From Taenia hydatigena (Eukaryota > Platyhelminthes > Cestoda > Cyclophyllidea > Taeniidae): DNA of 64,000 bases. Shown here piece after piece: positions 47,701-55,295 of the stretch (positions are counted from its first letter, which is position 1; every line of letters starts with the position of its first letter). The notes under the pieces were generated by a model that was not told where the DNA came from, did no database searches, and saw nothing but the letters and a program-made list of their open reading frames with translations. The DNA lies in contig JADWOT020000009.1 in the NCBI GenBank assembly GCA_036345935.2, positions 15,805,556 through 15,869,555 on the forward strand, in the 5' to 3' direction. Made by a program: the position numbers and the translations under genes.

Positions 47701-50205
47701 TTGTATGGAAGAAGAAGAAGAAGATAGATGGATGAATACAGGAAGGGCGGGTGTTTGGATAGATTGGAGCATGGATGGAAGGGTTCGGGATGGATGCAGG
47801 CTTGGATGTTTAGGTGGGTACAGAGTGGATGATTACAGGATGGATGGATATGGGATGATGAACGCATACAGGATGGGTGTTTGAATGGCAAAGTAATAGT
47901 TAAATGAATGAACGCAGGATAGACGAATCAAATTCTTTTGAGAGCACCATACGCGAAATAGGCGAAATGGTAGATGGTAAAAGAGTAGATCAACCAATTT
48001 GGGGTAGGAGAATGAACAGGCCCACAGTAGGCGCATCAATCCAAGACGAGTAGGCGAGTGAATGAACATGCGGGAGGTTGGTAGGTAGGTGCATCTGCGG
48101 TGAGAAGACAGATGCATGCATCTGAGATGATTTGATGAATTAGCAATGTCAGCGCCTCGCACCCCCATCGTAAAATGGTAGGCAATCCAGAGTCACACTT
48201 TTGTGACATTGGGTGAAGGTAGTAGATTTTTGGTGTCACATATGTGTGACGTTGACATTGAAAACATCATCCATTCGTTTTGACCACTTGTAAAAAATTT
48301 TGTTTTGCCTAAAAGACAATGGAGACTTTACTGTTGAAAGTAGACCTAAGAACTTTGCTATCCCTTATTTCTACTTCATTGAACGCATAGTAGTGCTTAA
48401 AAGGAAGATAAAAACTTTTTCTTCCCTTTCCCCCGCCTTACCTCCCTCTTTGTCCTTAATTTGAGAATATTTTTCATGCCTCCATATAAGGTGAATAAGT
48501 TTGTTCCAGTAGAACGTAAACTGTTCTCTTTCATACTGGATTTTATTCGGATTTCCGATAGTGCAACCCCATAAACACGAATGGGAAGCAAGTACTTATG
48601 GGAAAAGAGGAGGGCGAGGAAGAGTGGGGGGAGCTATACTACTTTCCGGAAGGATATGTGGAATGGTTTTAAGCACATTTCCTTTTTGGACCTGAAACTA
48701 GAAAATGAGTGGGAATTTCCCCTTATTGGAGAAGAAGCCATTTATGATTGACTCGTGCCGGCTCTTGACGTCACCGTGAAGGCACCTTCAACCTCGGTAA
48801 TGGGAATCGTTTCTCGTTCCTTTTTTTGCCAAGTCTTGTCCTTTATGAGGTAAGAATGGATGAGATGGGGCTGTGTTCTTCCTTAAACCCTAATACTTAG
48901 CATTAAGTCGGAGAGGCATCGTCACCTTCAACGCTGCATTCCACGTGATCATATTTACCATCACTGACATTCTGGCATGGATTTTTAGCTAGCGAAAGAT
49001 ATTCACCTGCCTTGTAAGAAAAATGGCGCTAGGCTGGAAGTTGCCTCGTTTTTAGTGCATACTTGTTACACGATCTTGGTGGGAGAGAGGGAGAGGGAGA
49101 GCGTGCTAGTAGGAGCGTCACCTTCTCGTGAAGATCAAGTCGTGAGATACTGCAAAGAAATCCTATCAAGGCGTTTCCTTCTCCACCAACTCATTGGTTA
49201 CTTGCGCACCTTTCTTTTCTCTTTTTTTAGGGGAAACATTTACAACCCAGTCAGACGGGAAGCAATTCGTATAGTGAGCAAAATGAATTCAGGTAGGAAA
49301 ACTCGTCTTGACTACTTTGTTGCCAATGAAGGAGGAGAAGGTGATGTTTAAAGGCACAATCTGAAGTGTCAACTGCATAATTAATAAGTTATGCTAGATT
49401 TTTTTCTTACTTCTTCGTTTATAGGCTCCCGTCATATGTGGTGTTTCAATTGTGTAGTATGCTCGATCCAATTGCTCCATTGGGCAATGATTGGAGGCAA
49501 CTGGCCCAACATCTTGCCATGGAAAGGTGAGGTAGTCATGAATTCTATCTAAGGACTTTACATTCTTGATCGCTTACAAGTATCCACTTGGCATCGAACC
49601 TGGTGAACGTGACAGACGGTGAGTTCTGTGGGTTGAATAACCAGGAGCAGGCATCCACACTTTTGATTTAGCGGTGAAGGATGAAAGTGGAACCCCTTTG
49701 AAGGTCTAACTTGATTACGCCTGGAATGGTAGGAATCTGGACGAAATGATAAGTGGCGATTGGTAATGCATCAGCGGTGGTGAGGTGGGAAGTGTCACAG
49801 ACAATGGCATTGACAAGACACTTAATTTATAAACTCCACTTTGCTGTATGCATCAAAACTCTATCATTGCTGTCCTCCAACCATCCTGTCAAATAGTTTT
49901 TGGAAGGGCCTAATCCACCCTCTTTACGTGGATGATGCAACCACTACATACCCACTCACATCCGAAAGACATAATCGAGTAATCACGGTTTTATTGTTTC
50001 ATCTGGCAGATTTCTGCCCTACTTTGCGTCAACTCAACGTCCCACTGAAATGGTTCTCAATTTGTGGGAGGCCTCAACAACTGCCAAGGGTTCACTAGCC
50101 CACCAGGAGTTGATAAACATTCTACAGAGTATGCATCGTTTGGATTGCGCCAACTTGGTTCGGTCTCAGGTCTCCCTAGTCTCGTCTCGTAAAGACCATG
50201 TGTAA
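17551..50205 (+). CDS. unc-5: UNC-5 family netrin receptor (15-exon model, 1,147 residues)
   Basis: Single-pass netrin receptor used for repulsive axon and cell guidance. The fifteen exons listed separately join with fully consistent phases and total 3,444 nt. Approximate residues: signal peptide 1-22; acidic tail to about 88; Ig1 90-207, with Cys112 and the C-x-C pair at 180/182; Ig2 209-301, with Cys232 and Cys283; one TSP1 repeat 315-380 (WxxWxxC at 317-323); membrane helix 403-424; Pro/Ser-rich linker to about 690; ZU5 about 690-850; UPA to about 1027; death domain about 1048-1140. Diagnostic matches to animal UNC5 include the AYL-x-x-x-F Ig1-Ig2 junction, VYWLKNG, the ZU5 start SGISLRIPPG, the UPA start EIPF-HIWSG, and the death-domain segment MVLNLWEA. 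Vertebrate UNC5 proteins have two TSP1 repeats; only one is visible here. Exon 1 is assigned by phase, signal peptide and position rather than homology. Confidence 0.93.
17753..33011. other. UNC-5 intron 1, about 15.3 kb
   Basis: Bounded by a GTAAGT donor and a TCTTCACAG acceptor, both phase 1. It contains palindrome copy 3 and a TGACGTCA (CRE-like) palindrome at 19287-19294. No nested gene is convincing; a splice-bounded open frame at 26568-26785 is discussed in the findings. Confidence 0.55.
21563..21582. repeat. Palindromic motif copy 3
   Basis: GCGTCACACATTTGTGACGC is a near-perfect inverted repeat with eight-base arms GCGTCACA and TGTGACGC. It lies in UNC-5 intron 1. Confidence 0.7.
33012..33431 (+). 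CDS. unc-5: UNC-5 exon 2: first Ig domain
   Basis: The acceptor is TCTTCACAG and the donor is GCCT|GTAAGT, symmetric phase 1-1. The exon encodes PVFIKQPENIYYAWRGKP, then the core FEC and YICTCEVW segments of UNC5 Ig1, with an N-glycosylation sequon (NAT) near the end. The open frame runs further on both sides, but the splice sites define the exon. Confidence 0.9.
36151..36254 (+). CDS. unc-5: UNC-5 exon 3: start of second Ig domain
   Basis: The acceptor is TGTGCGTAG and the donor is CCCAAG|GTAAAT, phase 1 in and 0 out. It reads (Y)LDREFQLEPIPDQL then LLLSCQPPKGEPSPK. The AYLxxxFxxEP junction and the CxPPKGxP segment are characteristic of UNC5 Ig2. Confidence 0.9.
36478..36497. repeat. Palindromic motif copy 4
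   Basis: GCGTCACAAATGTGTGACGC has arms GCGTCACA and TGTGACGC with a four-base centre. It lies in UNC-5 intron 3. Confidence 0.7.
37985..38165 (+). CDS. unc-5: UNC-5 exon 4: rest of second Ig domain
   Basis: The acceptor is GTATTTCAG and the donor is CTTC|GTAAGT, phase 0 in and 1 out. It encodes VYWLKNGKRV, RLIIEQVELQDEGNYTCVAD and AEVTVL. The D-x-G-x-Y-x-C motif holds the second Ig cysteine. Confidence 0.93.
38480..38716 (+). CDS. unc-5: UNC-5 exon 5: single TSP1 repeat
   Basis: The acceptor is GTACGACAG and the donor is GGGG|GTGAGT, symmetric phase 1-1. It encodes PWTLWSAC, then CQQTRTRTC and a C-terminal CESTECGG. These are the tryptophan, arginine and cysteine layers of a thrombospondin type 1 repeat. 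The spacing between the first two cysteines differs from the usual CSxxCG form. Confidence 0.88.
39243..39443 (+). CDS. unc-5: UNC-5 exon 6: juxtamembrane and transmembrane segment
   Basis: The acceptor is CTAACAACAG and the donor is AACG|GTACAC, phase 1-1. A Ser/Thr/Arg-rich stalk precedes a hydrophobic helix (FYVGLVAAFTVTALIIFTV), and a basic stop-transfer CRLNRRK follows. The YVGL start of the helix is shared with other UNC5 proteins. Confidence 0.88.
40192..40519 (+). CDS. unc-5: UNC-5 exon 7: cytoplasmic linker, first part
   Basis: The acceptor is CTGTCAACAG and the donor is TATTT|GTAAGT, phase 1 in and 2 out. It encodes a Ser/Pro/Gly-rich segment with several Tyr residues (STYDMPP, NTYNQPYSP). 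No domain is recognised. It is placed by phase and position between the membrane helix and ZU5. Confidence 0.78.
41792..42204 (+). CDS. unc-5: UNC-5 exon 8: proline-rich linker and ZU5 entry
   Basis: The acceptor is GCATTTTGCAG and the donor is TCTG|GTTAGT, phase 2 in and 1 out. It is low in complexity, with Pro, Ser and Gly runs including PPLPPPHM, a possible SH3/EVH1-type ligand. Its end, GGVVNLPESG, matches the start of ZU5 in UNC5 proteins (GG-x-L-x-IPNSG). Confidence 0.83.
43466..43567 (+). CDS. unc-5: UNC-5 exon 9: ZU5 domain, part 1
   Basis: The acceptor is CCTTGCAG and the donor is TCCG|GTGAGT, phase 1-1. It encodes (G)ISLRIPPGSIPSGVSREVYL, aligned with the conserved GVSLLIPAGAIPQG segment of UNC5 ZU5. 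Confidence 0.92.
44180..44640 (+). repeat. Ancient tandem duplication in UNC-5 intron 9
   Basis: Segments of the first unit recur about 205-230 bp later in the same order. GCGGAAGAGCCGGAATTC corresponds to GCGGAAGGACTGGAAGTC, and ACCTGTGATTGGGTGA to ACCTGATTGGGTGA. CGTTCCCGGTCGGAGGATTG corresponds to CGTTCTCAGACGAGAGAGTTG. The units have diverged heavily. Confidence 0.5.
44928..45133 (+). CDS. unc-5: UNC-5 exon 10: ZU5 domain, part 2
   Basis: The acceptor is ATATTGTAG and the donor is TGGAGG|GTAAGG, phase 1 in and 0 out. It encodes (E)HQTLLSSVIQIGLPGAPLSKPV and the FPHCAN motif. These match the SQTLLxPVVSxGPPGxLLxRPV and HHCAD segments of UNC5. Confidence 0.92.
45585..46094 (+). CDS. unc-5: UNC-5 exon 11: end of ZU5 and first part of UPA
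   Basis: The acceptor is TTTTATAG and the donor is TGTCAA|GTATGT, phase 0-0. It contains RFCLVGQA (family F/YALVG), then a Ser/Thr-rich insert of about 45 residues. UPA begins at KRLRLIAFAS, followed by CSLRIYAVLDTVDAV, KLDGQLIGGGKQMLFK and GLVFRIQEL. These follow the family order RLKLxxF, IRVYCLxDTxDA, GGQLxxEPxxLHFK and LRLSIHD. Confidence 0.93.
47185..47211 (+). repeat. AC dinucleotide microsatellite
   Basis: About 13 AC units in UNC-5 intron 11. Simple sequence only. Confidence 0.95.
47443..47622 (+). CDS. unc-5: UNC-5 exon 12: UPA domain, C-terminal part
   Basis: The acceptor is AAATTGTAG and the donor is CCAGAG|GTAAGA, phase 0-0. It encodes EIPFRHIWSGNRNTLLHCSF and TLERIDEATPGLRC. EIPF-H-W-G and LHC-FTLER are near-invariant in the family. 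Confidence 0.93.
47700..47930 (+). repeat. Degenerate GGAT-type repeat in UNC-5 intron 12
   Basis: A short GAA run is followed by many GGATGGAT/GGATGAAT variants and the recurring unit ACAGGATGG. It is the same class as the ATCC repeat near 5.2 kb, in the other orientation. Confidence 0.65.
48191..48209. repeat. Palindromic motif copy 5
   Basis: AGTCACACTTTTGTGACAT has arms GTCACA and TGTGAC around a short centre. It lies in UNC-5 intron 12, only about 40 bp from the next copy. Confidence 0.6.
48233..48252. repeat. Palindromic motif copy 6
   Basis: GTGTCACATATGTGTGACGT is a full-length copy with CACATATGTG at the centre. It is paired with the copy just upstream in intron 12. Confidence 0.7.
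49231..49292 (+). CDS. unc-5: UNC-5 exon 13: UPA to death-domain linker
   Basis: The acceptor is CTTTTTTTAG and the donor is TTCAG|GTAGGA, phase 0 in and 2 out. It encodes GKHLQPSQTGSNSYSEQNEF(R), which leads into LPSYV of the next exon. It is short and divergent, and is supported mainly by its exact phase fit and by the FRLP junction (family FxIPxxIR). Confidence 0.75.
49425..49526 (+). CDS. unc-5: UNC-5 exon 14: death domain, part 1
   Basis: The acceptor is GTTTATAG and the donor is GAAAG|GTGAGG, phase 2-2. It encodes LPSYVVFQLCSMLDPIAP, then GNDWRQLAQHLAME. The GNDWRxLAxxL motif is the centre of the UNC5 death domain. Confidence 0.92.
50010..50205 (+). CDS. unc-5: UNC-5 exon 15: death domain, part 2, and stop
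   Basis: The acceptor is TCTGGCAG and entry is in phase 2. It encodes (R)FLPYFASTQRPTEMVLNLWE, matching family RYLNYFAxKxSPTxxILDLWEA, and ends DHV followed by TAA. No clear polyadenylation signal lies close by; AATAAA occurs only about 1.9-2.1 kb downstream (near 52112 and 52337). Confidence 0.92.
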
Positions 50206-52225
50206 ATAGTTGACGGAGAAAAAGGAAGGGAGTGACAGGGGAACAGAGACAGACACACACACACAGAGAAAGAGCATTTACCATTTGTAAATATTCCACT
50301 CTTCTATTGCTTCTTTTTTGTTACCTTCGTCCAGACACTCACACATTTAGTCTTGTGCTGCTACCTCAGAAATACTTCAACGTAGCATGTTACGTAACAC
50401 TCGCCCATCGGCCACTCGTTTGACCCCTTTTCTTCTTTTTCTTCTCTCTCTCCTATTCCCCCATTCTTTTCGTTTAACTTCCTCAAATGATTGTCGGAGG
50501 AGAGAGGTAATGAAGTCTCTCCTTTACTATGAGTAAAGCTATTTATTGACAGCGTCCTTGTTTGACATTACCATAAAAGTGGATATGAGACGGATGGATG
50601 AAGAGTTGCAGGAAAATTTTTTAGTAAGTAGAACCACCATGAAGCTGTTTGCTCCACTGGAGGGCGTAGTTGCCATCAAAGGATGTTTGTAGATGCGTTT
50701 TCCTTCCGGTCCTTCCTCAGGTAGTATATGTGTACGGGACCAGACGGTCTATGTACCGACCGTCTAATTTGTCCTTGTATAGGTATTTACACCATTCGCT
50801 TGGTTGTCTTACTGTTGACCAAATGACCTTTTTCAAGGTGAGATGTAAGAAAGCCTCATTGCGATCTAGTGGAGAGTATTGATGACCTCAGAGGCATCTT
50901 GGGTGTCACCTTGATTGCTGTTTCGTGGAGCACAGCTTCCACATTATTTCCTCAGCTGTTGACACCAAAATCAGTTGTCCATGATGTTTGTTCACCTATA
51001 TTTAGAAGAAGTGGCGTGAGTCTACATTCTAAAATTTAAAGAACAAAGCAAAGGTGGCTAGGCTCTCTTTGGAAAAAAATAAGAGGCGGAGTAGGAGGAA
51101 GGTCACAATGCTGTCCAAATGATTGACACTCGGAATGAACAAATCTTGACATCGAAAATAAGCCATTCATATCACACCGGAATTAACAAGACAACTCACG
51201 ATCCAAAGACCCTGATTTATTTATTTTAGCATTAAAAGTCAATCATTGGCTGCCTGTAGTATCTCGAGTTATTCTCGAGTCGTCAAAAGCCATGCAAACT
51301 GAAAAGCAAAGGCAGAACCCGGGTCGTTAAGTATATGCTAAACTTACAGAGAATGAAGAGCATACAGTGAAGGAAATATCAAATTCATCACAATCCTTTC
51401 CATGACGGTAACTGAATTCAATTCAAGTAGACTATCGCCTTGATCGGCATTGTGAAATGGCGTCAAGCATGGGACCAAGCAACAGTTGGGAACTGCGATA
51501 CGATTGCCGCGATGATGGTGTTAGTTAATACTTTCCACACCTGTCTGATGTAGCCAATTCGAAGACATTCACAGCCTATACAGAGAACAGAGCGAAGGCA
51601 GTTTTTGATTACTTCACTTCAATCACGTCTTGCGTTTTGTAAGAACTCGCACCCGTCACAAGACATAGAGCTGTTTCTATTTGCCATTATGGTCTCCTTC
51701 CATCAACTTTGAACAACCGATGGCCGAGCGTTAGTCGAACGCACCTGATGGAAGCGATTTGTGTTTGCCAATTCAATACCCAAATCTTATAGCTCCCAAG
51801 TTGCAGAAGCCTCCAGTCTAATTCGCGTACCACAGCATTGACCACTAACTCAATGACTTGCGATGGGAAGCGACTCGGTGGTAGCAGCCAAGCCTGGATA
51901 ATCAAAGTTCTTTGCACCGGACTAAGGGCAGCATCTCAACTTACAAGTGAGTTGTCCTCCTGCCACATTTTAGATCAAAAAGGCAATGGTCGAAGAAACT
52001 ACTGCTTTTTTTCTCACCCCGAAATATTTTAATCTGATATTTACGCAATAATCACATTTTTCTGCTACCTCACAATCACATGATGGCATGCAAATTGGGA
52101 TAGAGTTGGGAAATAAAAGTGAGACGGGAGAAGCGTTGGCAATTGGATTGTACCTACCATCTGGAAATCATTTGGGAAGAATGTGCCAACTACGTTACAA
52201 GTACAATGCGATAAGACATCTATTG

Positions 52226-52315
52226 TGAGGGGTGGATGGAATAGGAAAGGAAGGGTGAATGGATACGGGATAGATTAATGCACATGAGGATGGGTAAATG
52301 GGTACGGGACGGATT
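52226..52315 (+). repeat. Short GGAT-type degenerate repeat
   Basis: Variants of GGATGGAAT, GAATGGATACGGGAT and GGGTACGGGACGGAT. Smaller than, and similar to, the array in UNC-5 intron 12. Confidence 0.5.
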
Positions 52316-52579
52316 TGTAAACCCTAAACCAGTAAAAATAAAGAAAAGCGTTATTTGATTTTACAAATGATACAGTGATACTTAGCAAGAAAGTGTGTAG
52401 GCGTGTTTATTATCCGGTCCTCAAGGTGAGCTCTGCCGACAGCCTCCCAACTGAAAATTCACACTCACTCTGCCGACCCATGATGGCGCTCATCCTTTGT
52501 TTAAGAGCATTAACATCCAATTAAAAAATTATTTAACAAGTCCGTTGATCATTTATTAGGAAACAGATAAAAGAATTAC

Positions 52580-52599
52580 GTGTCACATATATGTGACGC
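52580..52599. repeat. Palindromic motif copy 7
   Basis: GTGTCACATATATGTGACGC has the inner palindrome GTCACATATATGTGAC, perfect over 16 bases. It is intergenic, downstream of UNC-5. Confidence 0.7.
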
Positions 52600-55273
52600 T
52601 GGGCTCAGTCAAGATGAACTGACCTTTACGTATGTGTGCAAAGACGGTATCCAACATAGACTTTGTTCTTTACACAAAAACTTTTCAAATATTTTTAGAA
52701 TGTTTGTGTTGCCGAGCGAAACTGCACTTTGACAAAAGCAACCAAAACAGTTTTTGCTTATTTGTACACATCCTTTAAGAACAAAACAGGATTTTCTTAT
52801 CTTTTCGCGGTGTGTTTAAAGTAAAATCCAGATAAGAGAAAATAAATGCAAAGGAACAAAGTGTGATTAATGGAAATTCAGGAATTATGGCTAAGGTAAA
52901 TCCCACACTACTGCGTCATGGCTGGTGATATCAGAGGCGTTGGGATTGGCATGGAAAAAACTGGTCCCTATTCAGAGCACAGGGTACCTGACCTACAAGG
53001 CTCCAAAGTGACTAGAGAGCGGTAAAAAGAGGTTGATCAATCTATAAATGATAAAAAGCTGATGAGGGTTTCGAGTGATGCCAGTTTTGTAGCGTGGCCT
53101 TCCAATCCCTCCACACACGACTATTTAAGATATCATGTGCGAGTCCGATCCATACCGCAGAAATGCGTCCGCCAATGGATAAGTATCCCCTCTCAGACCC
53201 CCTTTCAACAACAAACAATGCAGCTAGGGTACCTTGTACAGAAGGCTTACTATCGCAGAAGAAGAATAGGGCATCCATTCTGCCTCTTCTGCTTGAGGCA
53301 AATGCCACTGCCAAATTCAGTTGACACACATGGAATAGAATATGCTCGGTGTCGAGGATCCTACTACCTCTCAAGTTAAAACCTTCCTCATTTCTTTCCA
53401 CTTCATTACGGCCCTTTTTTAAATCCATTCATCAAGAGACAGTGAATTCTTTTATGTTCCATGGTTGAAGCCTGTTGATGCAAGCATATGGACTAGCTAC
53501 AATCGAAGAAGAATCATCACTTGGAGCTCCGTAGTCGCTAAGTCAAAGAGAAAGATAGTAGGGTGAAGAAAAGTCCCGTTTTTTGATATATACATTTATC
53601 AACGCGGATTCTTAAGTTCCTGCAGAATGTCTTGACTATTAAGCACAAATGGCTTCAAGAGTCCATCCCAGGGACTCAGCCATCCACTGCAGACACCTGG
53701 ACAGTGCCAACTTGGCACTTAGTCTTTTCAAGCAAGTTTGTTAATCACCGACGTCGGTGAAACCCTTCAGAGAGTCTGGATGCACCTTTATTGCATTTGA
53801 TTTTAAGGAAACACCAAAGAGTGCCGGAGATACACTCAGGGTTTGTGCGCTCCTCATCAGTTTTTGCCGGATAAAGAGACTTAACTCTAGGCATTTTAGA
53901 AGGTCTTTCAGAGGAGACATACTTCTTCCACCAGAAGGCTTGATTCAAAGGTGGAGTACAAATGTGTATTGTTTGTGAGTGGAGTGCTAGTGATACAGAG
54001 AAGCCCCTAAAGCTCCAGGCGATTGCGCACTCTGTCTCCTTCTATTACTTTTTTAAGGAAAACGCATTAGATCTGACACATTTTTTTGTTTATCCACTTG
54101 AGAATTAGGAAGAAAAAATTAAGGCATCGTAGCACCCATTTTTAGGGTTGACCGCTTTTACGTAAGAAACTCATCTCTTTAATCCGACTCTAGAATAAAG
54201 TTTTCTGAACTCCTATACAGCAATTAATTTTTTTGTCCATGTAAAGTCGTGTAAGCAGAAGACAGAGAACAATGTAACCCACTCAAAGCTGTAGATAGTC
54301 AACAAAACCGTTGTGCCTCGCATCAACCTTTTGGCTGCATAGAACACCTGCATATCATTGTGGAGTGGACACTAGGATACTTCGGCAAAAGGTGTCTTCA
54401 TTCTCAGCCAGCTAGACATCCTTTGAATCATCTGGACGACAATGCAATCAACTTCATCATCCACCGTCACTGATATATCTTACCCTTCTTTGCACCCTCT
54501 CTACCTTCCAATGGAAAGAAGAGCAACAAGTAGTACCAGGATGTAGAACACAGGGGAAATTGCAGAGGTAGATATGAGGCACTGCAACACCTCTATCTTA
54601 CTGTAAATGTCTTCTTGTAGGAAAGTTCGGTGGTGGTGTAAAGTCATGCATTGCCTCTTGAGAATAAAACCTTCTTCCTACTGATTCACCACTCTTGTCT
54701 GTTTCTGTGGGTGGAGTTTTTCTGGCACTTCTTTTAAGTCATGCTATAGCATGTGGACAGTCACTTCCCATCACCAGTCATGCAATGTATACCCCGTCAT
54801 CATCAGTTTGTTTAGCAGGTGTAGGTGGAAACATAATTGTTCTCTTCCTCACGAATTGAAGCACTGCTAAAGGCTGGTCTTACCAACCATTCACCGAATA
54901 ATGATCTACCTTCTCAACGTGTCGATTCTCTCCCTCAACCATTCATCACTAGGATCACTTAGTCCTTCTCCGAGCACTGCACCAACTTCATAGAAACCCA
55001 TTAAAACGGGGCGAACTCCTTCCATAGCGATGAGCACACATCAACTTTATGCCACGCAATACATGTGAAAATAAAACAAACCATTTGACAGGAGTGAACT
55101 ACAAAACCACACGATCATCTTTAATTGCTCAAGGGTAAGTCCCCTGTATGAAAAGAGGAAGAAGAGCAAAATAGCAAGGTGACTACCCTCCTCCTTAAGC
55201 TACGATTTGGAGCAGCTACATAGAGAGCATGAGTCAGGCACTTGTATCATGGGTCTCGAGTAACAAATATTGG

Positions 55274-55295
55274 GCGTCACATATGTGTGTGACAT
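55274..55295. repeat. Palindromic motif copy 8
   Basis: The arms GCGTCACA and TGTGACAT flank a centre slightly longer than in the other copies, with an extra TG. It is intergenic. Confidence 0.6.

Noticed and set aside
50783..50882. Candidate UNC-5 death-domain exon reading RYLHHSLGC
   Set aside because: The phase fits, but the segment lacks the LWEA motif. The exon at 50010 fits the phase and matches the family much better.
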